DNA from: Paenibacillus cremeus
GTDB taxonomy: Bacteria > Bacillota > Bacilli > Paenibacillales > NBRC-103111
DNA length: 64,000 nucleotides
Assembly: GCF_007786445.1 (NCBI RefSeq)
Contig: NZ_VNJI01000032.1
Location: forward strand, 21,199-85,198
Reading direction: 5' to 3'
In this document: in pieces, positions 43,729-52,089 of the stretch
Layout: each line of letters starts with the position of its first letter
How positions within the stretch are numbered: position 1 is the first letter of the stretch
Translations under genes and position numbers: made by a program
The notes under the pieces: model-generated
Seen by the model: the letters and a program-made list of their open reading frames with translations, nothing else
Databases searched by the model: none
Told to the model about the DNA's origin: nothing

Positions 43729-43786
43729 AATATAGCGAGCAATTCGAAAGGTTCGCTTTTTTTTAACTATCCATAAAATTGATAAG
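43729..43786 (-). promoter_or_regulatory. Possible activator motif and -10 of the importer operon
   Basis: On the minus strand AATTTTATGGATAGTTAAAA (within 43755-43786) shares the TTATGGATA centre with the GH105 motifs. A TATATT (43729-43734) follows at 20 bp, one helical turn closer than the 29-30 bp seen before the GH105 genes. Confidence 0.45.
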
Positions 43787-43811
43787 AATTCATGAATCTG
43801 CAAAAGCAAGC

Positions 43812-43851
43812 AAAAACGCAATCCCAGCGGCTTGCTTGCCGGGATTGCGTT
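43812..43851 (-). terminator. Terminator after the LamG-protein gene
   Basis: AACGCAATCCC (43815-43825) pairs with GGGATTGCGTT (43841-43851), 11 bp. On the minus strand TTTTT follows. Confidence 0.85.
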
Positions 43852-43874
43852 TGTTTTGGGTGCATATTCGCTGC

Positions 43875-45215
43875 TTATTGCGTCATGGCGTTGTAGTGGG
43901 CCGTCAGCTGTGCTGGAGTCAGCTCGTAATCGTACACTGCCACCTTTCCAACCGCCCCCTGGAAGAACGAGTTCAGGTCGCGCGTACCAATTCGCATCGG
44001 TGCGGTTCCGTTGCCCGGAATGATGCTGTAATCAGATAGTTTGTCTTGATCGCGCAGGACGCCATTTTTGAAAATCTTGGTGTAGCCCGTCGTATAGGTT
44101 GCGTCCGTGTTCACGGTGTTGATGACCAAGGTATAGTGGATCCATTGGCCGGCGGTCACGGTATCTTGGAAATAGGACCCGGCTCCGAGTCCCCCGCTCA
44201 GGTTGAACGAGTACCCGCTGATCCGGTTCGGACGGTTCTCGGTGTTCGTGTAGCTGTACATCCGCGCGACCCAGGAATGCTGGCCTGAGGTTCCTTTCCC
44301 CATCCAATGAACATAGCCGCTGCTTTCCGCATGCGGGAATTCCAGGACATCCGGCCGCATCCAGGCTTCAATCGTGATGATCCCGGTGCGTGTGACCTCC
44401 AGATAATCGTTATCCGCGATCGTCATGTATTGATCCACACCGTTGAACGCAACGGCCGCTTCGCCGTTCGGCAGCGTCGTAGCCGTCGGGCTGCCGGTAT
44501 ACGTACCGGTCATCCCGTGTCCGGTCTGGTCCGTTGTGACGCTGGTCGAGATCGGCCAGTAGCCGACCGGACTATCGGCCAGCACGGCGTTATCGTAAGA
44601 AGAGGCGGTGACGATGTCCGCTACTTGGATATCGTCGAAGTGAGATTCATTGCCCGCGATCGAGATCAACCCCGCTTTCCCGGATGAGAAGGTGCTGTCT
44701 GTGGCTGTCAGCTCCTGTACGCCATTCACATAAAAAGCGAGGCTGGAACCGCTCATGTTGGCCTTGAAGGTGTACCAAGTGTTCAGGTTGAACGTATAGG
44801 CCTTGCTGGCAAGCGTCGTGATGGTGCCGCCCGCTTTTTTCTTCAGCCGCAGCTCGCCCAGCTCATAGACGAATAAGTAGTAATTGCTCGAATCCGTATA
44901 TCGCCCAAGCAGTCCAGCGGTATAGCTTGTCGTGGAGCTCCAGGAGGTGACTTTTACTTTGCCCTGTACCGAATAATTGGTCCATGTGCTATTGCCGGCA
45001 TAGCTGCGCGCCGTCGCGGAGCTCGTTGCATACACCTTCGTGCCGTCCGTAGCCACACTGAACGCGCCGATTTCCGTGGAAAACCCGTTAGCCACACTGT
45101 CTTCGAAATCCTCACTCAAGAGCGTCGCCGCCATTGCGCTTGGCATCGCAACGAACAGCGAAGCCAGCATCGCGACAAGCATAATCAAGGCCGACCATTT
45201 GCGCTTTTTAACCAT
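43875..45215 (-). CDS. Secreted protein with two concanavalin/LamG-like domains
   Basis: The product has 446 residues. A signal peptide ends near AMPSAMAA. The first domain (about 35-195) resembles a family of 3-keto-disaccharide hydrolase/LamG-like beta sandwiches (LLSEDFEDSVANGF, YTAGLLGRYTDSSNYYLFVYE, LNTWYTFKANMSGSSL). The second (about 215-445) is a LamG laminin-type domain (AVAFNGVDQYMTIADNDYLEV, ITIEAWMRP, YDYELTPAQLTAHYNAM). No catalytic signature is seen, so it probably binds carbohydrate at the cell surface or free in the medium. The start follows AGGAGAGG. It has its own terminator. Confidence 0.82.
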   Translation of the reverse strand: MVKKRKWSALIMLVAMLASLFVAMPSAMAATLLSEDFEDSVANGFSTEIGAFSVATDGTKVYATSSATARSYAGNSTWTNYSVQGKVKVTSWSSTTSYTAGLLGRYTDSSNYYLFVYELGELRLKKKAGGTITTLASKAYTFNLNTWYTFKANMSGSSLAFYVNGVQELTATDSTFSSGKAGLISIAGNESHFDDIQVADIVTASSYDNAVLADSPVGYWPISTSVTTDQTGHGMTGTYTGSPTATTLPNGEAAVAFNGVDQYMTIADNDYLEVTRTGIITIEAWMRPDVLEFPHAESSGYVHWMGKGTSGQHSWVARMYSYTNTENRPNRISGYSFNLSGGLGAGSYFQDTVTAGQWIHYTLVINTVNTDATYTTGYTKIFKNGVLRDQDKLSDYSIIPGNGTAPMRIGTRDLNSFFQGAVGKVAVYDYELTPAQLTAHYNAMTQ

Positions 45216-45489
45216 TAAGTTCCTCTCCTTCACCGCATTTTAGATTCGGTTTGTCCGGTTGTGTCATGTCTGCATGCATCTGCCACTACCATCAAAGGCG
45301 TTCGTTTTCTGTTCGCGCACCTCCCTTCGTTTAAAAAAGGGAACCGTCACTATAGCGAATCTGTGAAGAAGAGTTCGGATCAGCTCTTGCACCTATCCTA
45401 ATGTAAAATCAAGGCTGGTGATGATTGCTGTTATTTCCACTTTTTAACTTTTATTTATAAATCAATAAAAATAATAAGAATCTAAAACT
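45216..45489. other. AT-rich intergenic region upstream of the LamG-protein gene
   Basis: The region next to the beta-helix gene (45441-45480) is very AT-rich and has a loose match to the TTATNGAT activator motif. No gene or clear terminator for the upstream operon is visible here. Confidence 0.35.
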
Positions 45490-47037
45490 TTACTTACCTC
45501 CCGCCGTCTGATTGACCAGGTTCGATCCACGGTTTTGCTCGATTTGATTATCCTTCAGAACGATATCGGTGCCTTGCGCAATCTTGACGCCGTTGCTGTT
45601 GCCCGTCACCTTATTGCCGGAGATTTGCACGCCTTTCGGGTCGCCTTCGCCGATGGCCTTGGCATTCTTATCACCTGGATCGTGCGTGAGCAGAATACCC
45701 CAAAAGTTATCGGCCGTGTTGTCCGTGATTTGGTTGCCCCGCACAATCGTATCCGGTCCATTCTGGATCGTAATGCCGGTGCCGTTCTTGACCTTGCTTC
45801 CGGTAATCGTGTTGTTCTCGATAATCGTCTTCGGGCTGCCCATCGTGACCGTGATGCCGTTGCGCGAGCCTGTGATCGTGTTGTCGTGGATGTAATTCAG
45901 CGGTCCTGATGCCGAATGATTGCTCGGAGCGGTGCCGCCCGTATTGCCTAGTCCGATGCCTGCGCCGCCGGTAATGTTCTCCATTTTGTTGTTGTAAATC
46001 TCATTCAAATACTCCAATTCTCCGTGCAAATCGATGGAATCCAGCTGCGTCTGGTGGAACGTGTTGCCGCGCACGGCATTGTTATGCGAGTAAAATTGGA
46101 TCAACACGCCGTGACGAATATACGGCCCCTCGAAGCGGTTGTTTTCTGCCAGGTTGAACAAGGAGTCGTTATCGGTCCCTTTGCGGTCCGTCTTCGGGAT
46201 CCCTTGGAACGTGATGCCATACCCTGCTCCACCACCGCCGAGATCGGTAGCATTACGAAACAGGGAGTTGCGGACAATGACATCCCGGCTGTTGCTGACG
46301 CGTATGCCCATGCGCTGATACTTTTCCACAGTGACGTGATCGATGGTAATGCTGCGCGAGCCTTTGCCGGATGCATCCTCAATATAGATGCCGGTCACCG
46401 GACCGCCGCGATCCGGATTGTTGTTCACATGGTCCGTTGTATATTTGCCTTTGAAAACGGAGCTGACCGTCAGGTTGGAGATGACGATATCCTCTAAGCC
46501 CAGCGCTTTGATGACTTTCGTATTTGAGCCGCTCTTATCGAAGCTGGACAGCAAAATCACCTTATCCTGGCTCTCTCCGCGCAGGTTGACTCCGCTTTTG
46601 AGCTCGATATTGGCCGCTTTGTCAGTGGACAGCTCGCTTTTCAAGTTGTACACGCCGTTCGGCAAATACACCTCGTCCCCCCGCTGAGCCGCTTTGATGG
46701 CCGCATTAATGGCGATGGTGTCGTCCTTGTCGTTATCCGCCGGATCGGCGCCTAGCTCGACGACGTTGATCGTTTTGCCTTTGACGGGGTTGTCGGCGTG
46801 CAGCTGGTGCGCCGCTCCGTCGGCATTGTACAGCCCGGGCTTATCGGGCGAAGCCAGCACCAGGGGCTTCGGCTCTGCAGTTGGCAGCGCAGCGGCTGGT
46901 GTGGCCGTTGGTGCCGGCTGCGCTGATCCGGTGGCATTGCTGCCGCTGCTCGGCTTTTGCACAGCGCACGCAGTTGTGGCGCACATCGCGATAGCCGTGG
47001 CTGCGATGAGGAGTGAAACTTTGATCGAGGCTTTCAT
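45490..47037 (-). CDS. Right-handed beta-helix lipoprotein (pectate-lyase-like)
   Basis: The product has 515 residues. The lipoprotein signal ends at MCATTAC, followed by a Pro/Ala/Thr-rich linker. VVELGADPADNDKDDTIAINAAIKAAQ is the N-terminal cap of pectin-lyase-fold proteins. Many parallel beta-helix coils follow with Asn ladders (IENNTITGSKVKNGTGITI, IVRGNQITDNTADN). Candidates include a polysaccharide lyase or an epimerase; the subtype is not clear from sequence. It is the last gene of the SGNH-heparinase-esterase operon, 26 bp after the esterase, and would act at the cell surface. Confidence 0.82.
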   Translation of the reverse strand: MKASIKVSLLIAATAIAMCATTACAVQKPSSGSNATGSAQPAPTATPAAALPTAEPKPLVLASPDKPGLYNADGAAHQLHADNPVKGKTINVVELGADPADNDKDDTIAINAAIKAAQRGDEVYLPNGVYNLKSELSTDKAANIELKSGVNLRGESQDKVILLSSFDKSGSNTKVIKALGLEDIVISNLTVSSVFKGKYTTDHVNNNPDRGGPVTGIYIEDASGKGSRSITIDHVTVEKYQRMGIRVSNSRDVIVRNSLFRNATDLGGGGAGYGITFQGIPKTDRKGTDNDSLFNLAENNRFEGPYIRHGVLIQFYSHNNAVRGNTFHQTQLDSIDLHGELEYLNEIYNNKMENITGGAGIGLGNTGGTAPSNHSASGPLNYIHDNTITGSRNGITVTMGSPKTIIENNTITGSKVKNGTGITIQNGPDTIVRGNQITDNTADNFWGILLTHDPGDKNAKAIGEGDPKGVQISGNKVTGNSNGVKIAQGTDIVLKDNQIEQNRGSNLVNQTAGGK

Positions 47038-47063
47038 TTATCGTGTCCTCCTTGTTGTCTGAG

Positions 47064-48680
47064 TTACGGTGCCAATTCCGCCTTGTATACGATCGGCTCG
47101 GAAACGGCCGCGTTCTTCACGTAGCGGTCCATGAACGCCCACGCTTCCTTTGTCGCCTGAGCGGCAGCGTCGCCGGTAAAGCCGTGACCCTCGCCGGGCA
47201 CCGTTTTAAAATCGACGACCTCGACCCCAGCCGCCTTCAGCTGCTCGGCAAAGGCCACGCTGTCCGCGTACGGAATCGTCGAGTCCGCCTCCCCGTGCCG
47301 GATCCAGAATGGCGGATTTGAAGCTGACGCATACGTGCCAGGCATCGCCTGCTTCGCCAGCTCGGATACGGACCTCGCGTTCTTCCCACCTAGCAGTGCT
47401 GTAACCGAGCTGTACTTATTGGCAAAATCAGTCGTAAAATCGGCCGGGCCATACCAGTCCGCGACCGCCTGCACCTTGTCCGAATACTCGGCCCAGCCTC
47501 CAGTGCCCTCCAGATCGATCTGGCCGGAGACGAGATCCCCTGTCGTGCCCAGAAGCGATGCCAGGTGGCCTCCGGCGGACGAGCCCCACACCCCGATCCG
47601 CGACGGATTGAGATGATACTGCTCGGCGTGCGCCCTTAAGTAACGGATCGCCAGCTTCACATCCTGCACCTGAGCCGGAAACGGCGCTTCCGTCGTAAGC
47701 CGGTAATCAAGCGTCACGCCGATGTAGCCCCGCTTGGTCACATAGCTGCTGATCGCGCTCAGCGCATCTTTCCGTCCGCCATGATTCCAGCCGCCGCCGT
47801 GAATATAGACAACCACAGGCATGGGGCTGTCGGGAGCCACTTCCGGAACGGCGATCGACGTATACAAAGGCCGCTTCCCTGCCGTGCCGATCTCAACGTC
47901 TTCATACATTTTAACCCCTTTCGGTGCGTTAAAGGGCTTATTGACCGTTGCAGCGAGCGCATCCGGGGATTCTCTAACCGCAGTCGCCGCAGATGCCACG
48001 CCAGGAATGGCTTGCCCTGTAACGGACACGCTGTCGAGGTACAGATTGGCCTTCACGGTATCCTCCGTGCGGAATCGAAGCTTGACATGGGCATTGTTGT
48101 CAGCGGCATCGCTTAAGGCCCAGGACTTTTTCTTGATCCCTTCACTACTCTGGCCTTGCGGCGGCTTGAACTGCTCCAGCGTAGTCCACGTGACCCCGTC
48201 ATCCGCGGACCACTCCACAACGACGCAACCGCTGGTATAAGACGACGCCCTAGTCGCATAGTTCAGCTTCAGATGGCGGAAGCCTGTCGTGTCGAGCAGC
48301 AGCGAGAGGGCATCCAAGCCGTCCAGCTTCACCATATTGGGCAGCGAGGGAGCCGCAGAGGAGGCGGAGGTTTTGGCCACGTTCCCGCCCTTTCCTTCCT
48401 GGACCCATGGCGCCGGCACCGCAATGCCGCCGGTAGAGCCATAGCTGTCCGGATCATCAAACTGGTCCGCGAACAGCTCCACCACCGGCTCCGAGGCTTC
48501 TGCTGCCACTGGCGCCACCACAGGAGACACTGCGGCTGACTCCAGCTGCGCCGAGGCCGAAGCCGACGGGATGACGGAAGAACCCGTCAAATGTAAGCCC
48601 GCACAGGCCGACAGCGCCAGCACCGGGAGCAGCCCGCCTAGGCGGAGTAAGCTTGCTTTTTCACCTAGCAATCGCTTCAT
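47064..48680 (-). CDS. Alpha/beta-hydrolase esterase lipoprotein with beta-sandwich module
   Basis: The product has 538 residues. The lipoprotein signal has lipobox LSAC. A ~200-residue beta-rich module with CBM-like features (LLLDTTGFRHLKLNYATRASS, VVEWSADDGVTWTTL) comes first. An alpha/beta hydrolase follows with the oxyanion motif HGGGWNHGG, nucleophile elbow GVWGSSAGGH, Asp in HGEADSTIPY and His in GEGHGF. The layout fits a feruloyl/acetyl-type carbohydrate esterase that removes acyl groups before depolymerisation. The start ATG (48680) follows AAAGGGGAACCG; a longer frame lacks a ribosome site. Confidence 0.85.
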   Translation of the reverse strand: MKRLLGEKASLLRLGGLLPVLALSACAGLHLTGSSVIPSASASAQLESAAVSPVVAPVAAEASEPVVELFADQFDDPDSYGSTGGIAVPAPWVQEGKGGNVAKTSASSAAPSLPNMVKLDGLDALSLLLDTTGFRHLKLNYATRASSYTSGCVVVEWSADDGVTWTTLEQFKPPQGQSSEGIKKKSWALSDAADNNAHVKLRFRTEDTVKANLYLDSVSVTGQAIPGVASAATAVRESPDALAATVNKPFNAPKGVKMYEDVEIGTAGKRPLYTSIAVPEVAPDSPMPVVVYIHGGGWNHGGRKDALSAISSYVTKRGYIGVTLDYRLTTEAPFPAQVQDVKLAIRYLRAHAEQYHLNPSRIGVWGSSAGGHLASLLGTTGDLVSGQIDLEGTGGWAEYSDKVQAVADWYGPADFTTDFANKYSSVTALLGGKNARSVSELAKQAMPGTYASASNPPFWIRHGEADSTIPYADSVAFAEQLKAAGVEVVDFKTVPGEGHGFTGDAAAQATKEAWAFMDRYVKNAAVSEPIVYKAELAP

Positions 48681-48797
48681 CGGTTCCCCTTTCCCATTCC
48701 AGCTTAAAGAGGTATTTAAACGGAAAGGCGGCCTCTCCCGGTTCAATGTTCGAAAGGAAAATTCCGCCTCTCCATGCTCCATACATGCATCCATCAA

Positions 48798-50822
48798 CTA
48801 AACTACACTGACACGTATCCCTGCCTCGACCTCCAGCGCGCAGCCCCAGGTTTGGCCCGCGACATGCAATTGAACCGCCTTGTTCCCGGAAGCATCCGTA
48901 CCCAGCCAGACGATATCCACCGGTTCCTCGCCGGCCCGATACACCGTCACAAATTCGGCCATGCGCCCGGTTTGCCGATGAAGCAGTCCATGGAACGATC
49001 GCGAAGGGTCTTTCGAGGTACCAGGCGTTTGAACGATCGTTAAAGCCGAGGTCGGAAACGCCAAGCTGGACATCGTAACGCGTCCTCCTCGCTCTCCCTC
49101 CAGCAGCGTTTGGCATAAAGCTCCATACTCGCCTTTCCAGGTCAGCCTCCGCTTGACATAGGAATAAGCTCCTTGCTCCTCCAATACGCCTTCGTCAGGC
49201 CGCCAGTGATTCGGCTGCGAAGCCGTCAGCACCGGTGCGTGCATCCACCAGTCGATCTCGGCCGCTTCCTCCAGCTCCACCACATACCAGTCCAAAAGCC
49301 ACTCTTTGGTTAAGTACAAGTGCCGGTTCAACGTGCACCCTTCAAAAGCCTCCCTCGACCGCAACCACGAGTACACAGCGCCATCCACTTGCTGAAACGA
49401 GACGCACTCACCTTCATGAGGCTGCTGGGACTTGCCGCCGACCAACACCGTATTGTGGCTCGCCGTCGCCGCATACCATTCTTTTCGCAGCGCCGATCCG
49501 TAAGGCACCATGCCAAGCTCCGGGGCAATCCACTCCCCTTGCAGCTCCAGGGTCAGATGCAGCTTGTCAAAATGCCCATGCGACCCGCCATGCTTGCCGA
49601 AGTCGGTGTAAAAAGCCAGCGGACTGCTCTCCAACCGCCCTACTACGAAGCCAGACGCTTCGAAGCATACCGCAGGCTTAAGAATCGGCTTCGAATCCAC
49701 CATTCCGTCGCCCTCCCCTAACAGCAGCGCCTCAAGCCCTGCTCTAGCCCCTTCTTCATTCAGCGTCCGATAGACCGCCATGAGCAACGGGATATATTCC
49801 GGCTTCTGGTAGCGCATCATCCCGATTTCCAAAATTTCCGCAATCTCCCGCGAATACGGAACACGCTCGTACGGACCATCGTGCAAGGAAGGAAGCTCAC
49901 CGCTGCCGCTGGCCAAAAGCACCAACGCATCCAGCATGCCCTCGAACGATTGCCCCTGCTCTCCCTGCATGTCGTAGACGGAAAAATCGAGTCTAGTCGC
50001 CATTTCCGCTGCGATCAGATAAGCCCGAAGCACAAACACGTGGTAATACACACTGCCCTCGTATTCCATCTGATCCGGCTTTACCCCAATGGTCAGGTGA
50101 TGGCGCAGACCTGCTTTTCCCTCGATAATCTCACGCATCTTCACATGATCTTGCTTTAAAGCGTAAAGACAAGCCAGCTCCGCATTCAGCCAAGCGGTGT
50201 AGTTGCTCTCCGGCTTTTGACGTTCTTCCACCAGAATCTCACGAGCCTGAGCTACACTTTCTTCAAGCATCGAAAAGAACAGCCGGAACGGTTCATCGAG
50301 CCCGGACTTATCAAACACACCTTCATCCCGAAGCAGCAAATAAGCCCGCATCAACGTGGTCGCCCACGACGCCTCCGTCAGCGCTTGATGGAAAGCGCGT
50401 CCGCGAAGCATCCAAGGCTGCGAATCCGGATGAACCGGATAGAGCGGAAACTGCTGCGCATAGCGCTCTAAGATGCTGCGGCTCCACTCGGCATAGCGCA
50501 ACTCCTTGGTGGCGGCATACACGACCGCAGCCTCCAGCGCACGGCGGGCCATCGCTTGATGCTTGAACACGAGCCACGCCCCACGGTAAGGCTCTCCCTC
50601 CAGCTTGCAGCCGTGAGGACACGTAAATACAGAGGCATCATTCTCGTGCGGATCAAACAACAGCTCGCTATGATGCTCCGGGCAAACATATTGATGCCAC
50701 CAGCCTCCCGGTTCGACCGGAATATCCGTCTCTACACGCATCGCCTCGTCCAGCTCCGCCTGCAGCTGATTTAATGCTGTCTGCGCCCAACCGTATCTTG
50801 CAACCTTATCTTCTATTTTCAC
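48798..50822 (-). CDS. Cytosolic heparinase II/III-family lyase with Cys/His cluster
   Basis: The product has 674 residues and no signal peptide. An alpha/alpha toroid (about 60-380; ESNYTAWLNAELACLYAL has the likely catalytic Asn) is followed by the heparinase II/III beta-sandwich with HGGSHGHFDKLHLTL, whose His residues are catalytic in this fold, and ASHNTVLVGGKSQQ. Near the N-terminus VCPEHHSEL and FTCPHGC form a CxxH...CxxxC-like cluster that may bind zinc. It probably degrades imported oligosaccharides to unsaturated sugars. It starts with GTG and lies 21 bp after the SGNH gene. Confidence 0.85.
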   Translation of the reverse strand: MKIEDKVARYGWAQTALNQLQAELDEAMRVETDIPVEPGGWWHQYVCPEHHSELLFDPHENDASVFTCPHGCKLEGEPYRGAWLVFKHQAMARRALEAAVVYAATKELRYAEWSRSILERYAQQFPLYPVHPDSQPWMLRGRAFHQALTEASWATTLMRAYLLLRDEGVFDKSGLDEPFRLFFSMLEESVAQAREILVEERQKPESNYTAWLNAELACLYALKQDHVKMREIIEGKAGLRHHLTIGVKPDQMEYEGSVYYHVFVLRAYLIAAEMATRLDFSVYDMQGEQGQSFEGMLDALVLLASGSGELPSLHDGPYERVPYSREIAEILEIGMMRYQKPEYIPLLMAVYRTLNEEGARAGLEALLLGEGDGMVDSKPILKPAVCFEASGFVVGRLESSPLAFYTDFGKHGGSHGHFDKLHLTLELQGEWIAPELGMVPYGSALRKEWYAATASHNTVLVGGKSQQPHEGECVSFQQVDGAVYSWLRSREAFEGCTLNRHLYLTKEWLLDWYVVELEEAAEIDWWMHAPVLTASQPNHWRPDEGVLEEQGAYSYVKRRLTWKGEYGALCQTLLEGERGGRVTMSSLAFPTSALTIVQTPGTSKDPSRSFHGLLHRQTGRMAEFVTVYRAGEEPVDIVWLGTDASGNKAVQLHVAGQTWGCALEVEAGIRVSVV

Positions 50823-50843
50823 GCCTCATCATTCCTTGTTCGT

Positions 50844-51887
50844 CTAGTTGGTATGCTTGGTCCGAAGCTGCTCTACGACCGGCCTCATAATTTCTGCCAA
50901 ACGCTCACCCATCAGCAGGTGACCGTAATCCGACGGGTGGATCAAATCACTGGTTAGCGTTGTGAAGTCCGTCATAATCTCGCTGCCTTCAATGAGGTGC
51001 AGCTGGCGGTGATTTTTTTGCAGTGCATAGTTGCGCAAAATCTCGTTAAACTTCCGTTCGTGGTCTACGAAGGCGTGGGAATCATTTTTAAAATAGGTCG
51101 CCCGGTTCGGATAAATCGTCGTCAAGAAAATCGGCTTATCCCCATGGCGCTCCATGGCGCGATCCAGTACATAGCCTGCCCGGCTCTTAAACTCCTCAGG
51201 AGTAAACACCGATCGCATGTTGACACCCAGCTCGAAGAATGCAAAATCCCAATCGCTGCGCTCCGCAATGTGATCGGCAATCTCAGGCTCGCACAAGCAG
51301 GAACCGCTCAAGCCTAGATTGAGCACATCGACCTCGAGACGTCGGGCCGCCTGCTGGACATAACAGTTGTAATGACTTTGCGCGCCAGCCCCTTGTGTAA
51401 TGGAAGAGCCGTAGGCGACAAAAGTAAGACGCGGAACCTCATCAGCCTGCGGAGGACGCACCTCATAACCATAGGCGTCGATATCGTAAAAGACCGCCGT
51501 AAACCGCTCGAAGAAAATGCGCCATACGCCCTGCGAAAACGCCCTATTGGACAAAATTTCCGGATTCACCTCTGCGAACCGTTCCGGTACCTCCAGTGTA
51601 ATCGTCTGGATGGCGCCCGCCTGAAGCTGATGCGAGGAGTGGAAAAAGTCACCGCGAAATACCAGCACCTTCCCGCTCGTTTCCAGCGACGACAACGTCA
51701 CCCGAACCGTTGGCGCCTCCGTAACAAAGCGGAGCTCACAGTTATTGGACTGGACCGCCTTGGTACGGCCCTTGTCCCCGATCGCATGCCGAACCTCTTG
51801 CGGAAACCGGTGAAGTCTCAGTCCTCCGAGATGCTCTTTCTTTTCCAATTGTACCGTGTTATGAAACTTGATTCCGTTATAGATCAT
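50844..51887 (-). CDS. SGNH/GDSL-family hydrolase (carbohydrate deacylase)
   Basis: The product has 347 residues. An N-terminal beta-sandwich (about 1-140) precedes the SGNH domain: FVAYGSSITQGAG (block I Ser), LGLSGSC (block II), ELGVNM (block III Asn) and DLIHPSDYGH (block V Asp-x-x-His). Such proteins remove acetyl groups from sugars. No signal peptide is seen, so it acts in the cytosol. The ATG at 51887 follows GGGGAGAGTG. It is first in the four-gene operon, 77-105 bp after a clear sigma-A promoter overlapped by a cre box. Confidence 0.88.
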   Translation of the reverse strand: MIYNGIKFHNTVQLEKKEHLGGLRLHRFPQEVRHAIGDKGRTKAVQSNNCELRFVTEAPTVRVTLSSLETSGKVLVFRGDFFHSSHQLQAGAIQTITLEVPERFAEVNPEILSNRAFSQGVWRIFFERFTAVFYDIDAYGYEVRPPQADEVPRLTFVAYGSSITQGAGAQSHYNCYVQQAARRLEVDVLNLGLSGSCLCEPEIADHIAERSDWDFAFFELGVNMRSVFTPEEFKSRAGYVLDRAMERHGDKPIFLTTIYPNRATYFKNDSHAFVDHERKFNEILRNYALQKNHRQLHLIEGSEIMTDFTTLTSDLIHPSDYGHLLMGERLAEIMRPVVEQLRTKHTN

Positions 51888-51963
51888 GTCGTCACTCTCC
51901 CCAGTAGCAATCAAACTAGACTAGCCCGCCTCGATATGTAACCCTCTACTAACCCCGTAACTA

Positions 51964-51992
51964 ACTATATATGACAATGTAAGCGCGGTCAA
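51964..51992 (-). promoter_or_regulatory. Promoter with overlapping cre box
   Basis: On the minus strand TTGACC (51987-51992), a 17-bp spacer and TATAGT (51964-51969) make a good sigma-A promoter. TGACCGCGCTTACA (51978-51991) overlaps the -35 and matches cre closely, implying CcpA repression of the SGNH-heparinase-esterase-beta-helix operon. Confidence 0.75.
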
Positions 51993-52035
51993 CAACACAT
52001 TTTCACAACGAACTTAGGACCAAAAGCGTCGCCCT

Positions 52036-52080
52036 AAAAAATAGGGGATTCGCATTGGACAAGTCCAATGATCGAATCCC
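52036..52080 (-). terminator. Terminator after the GntR-SBP gene
   Basis: GGGATTCG (52045-52052) pairs with CGAATCCC (52073-52080), with inner ATTGGAC/GTCCAAT pairing. On the minus strand TATTTTTT follows. Confidence 0.8.
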
Positions 52081-52089
52081 TTTTACCCC

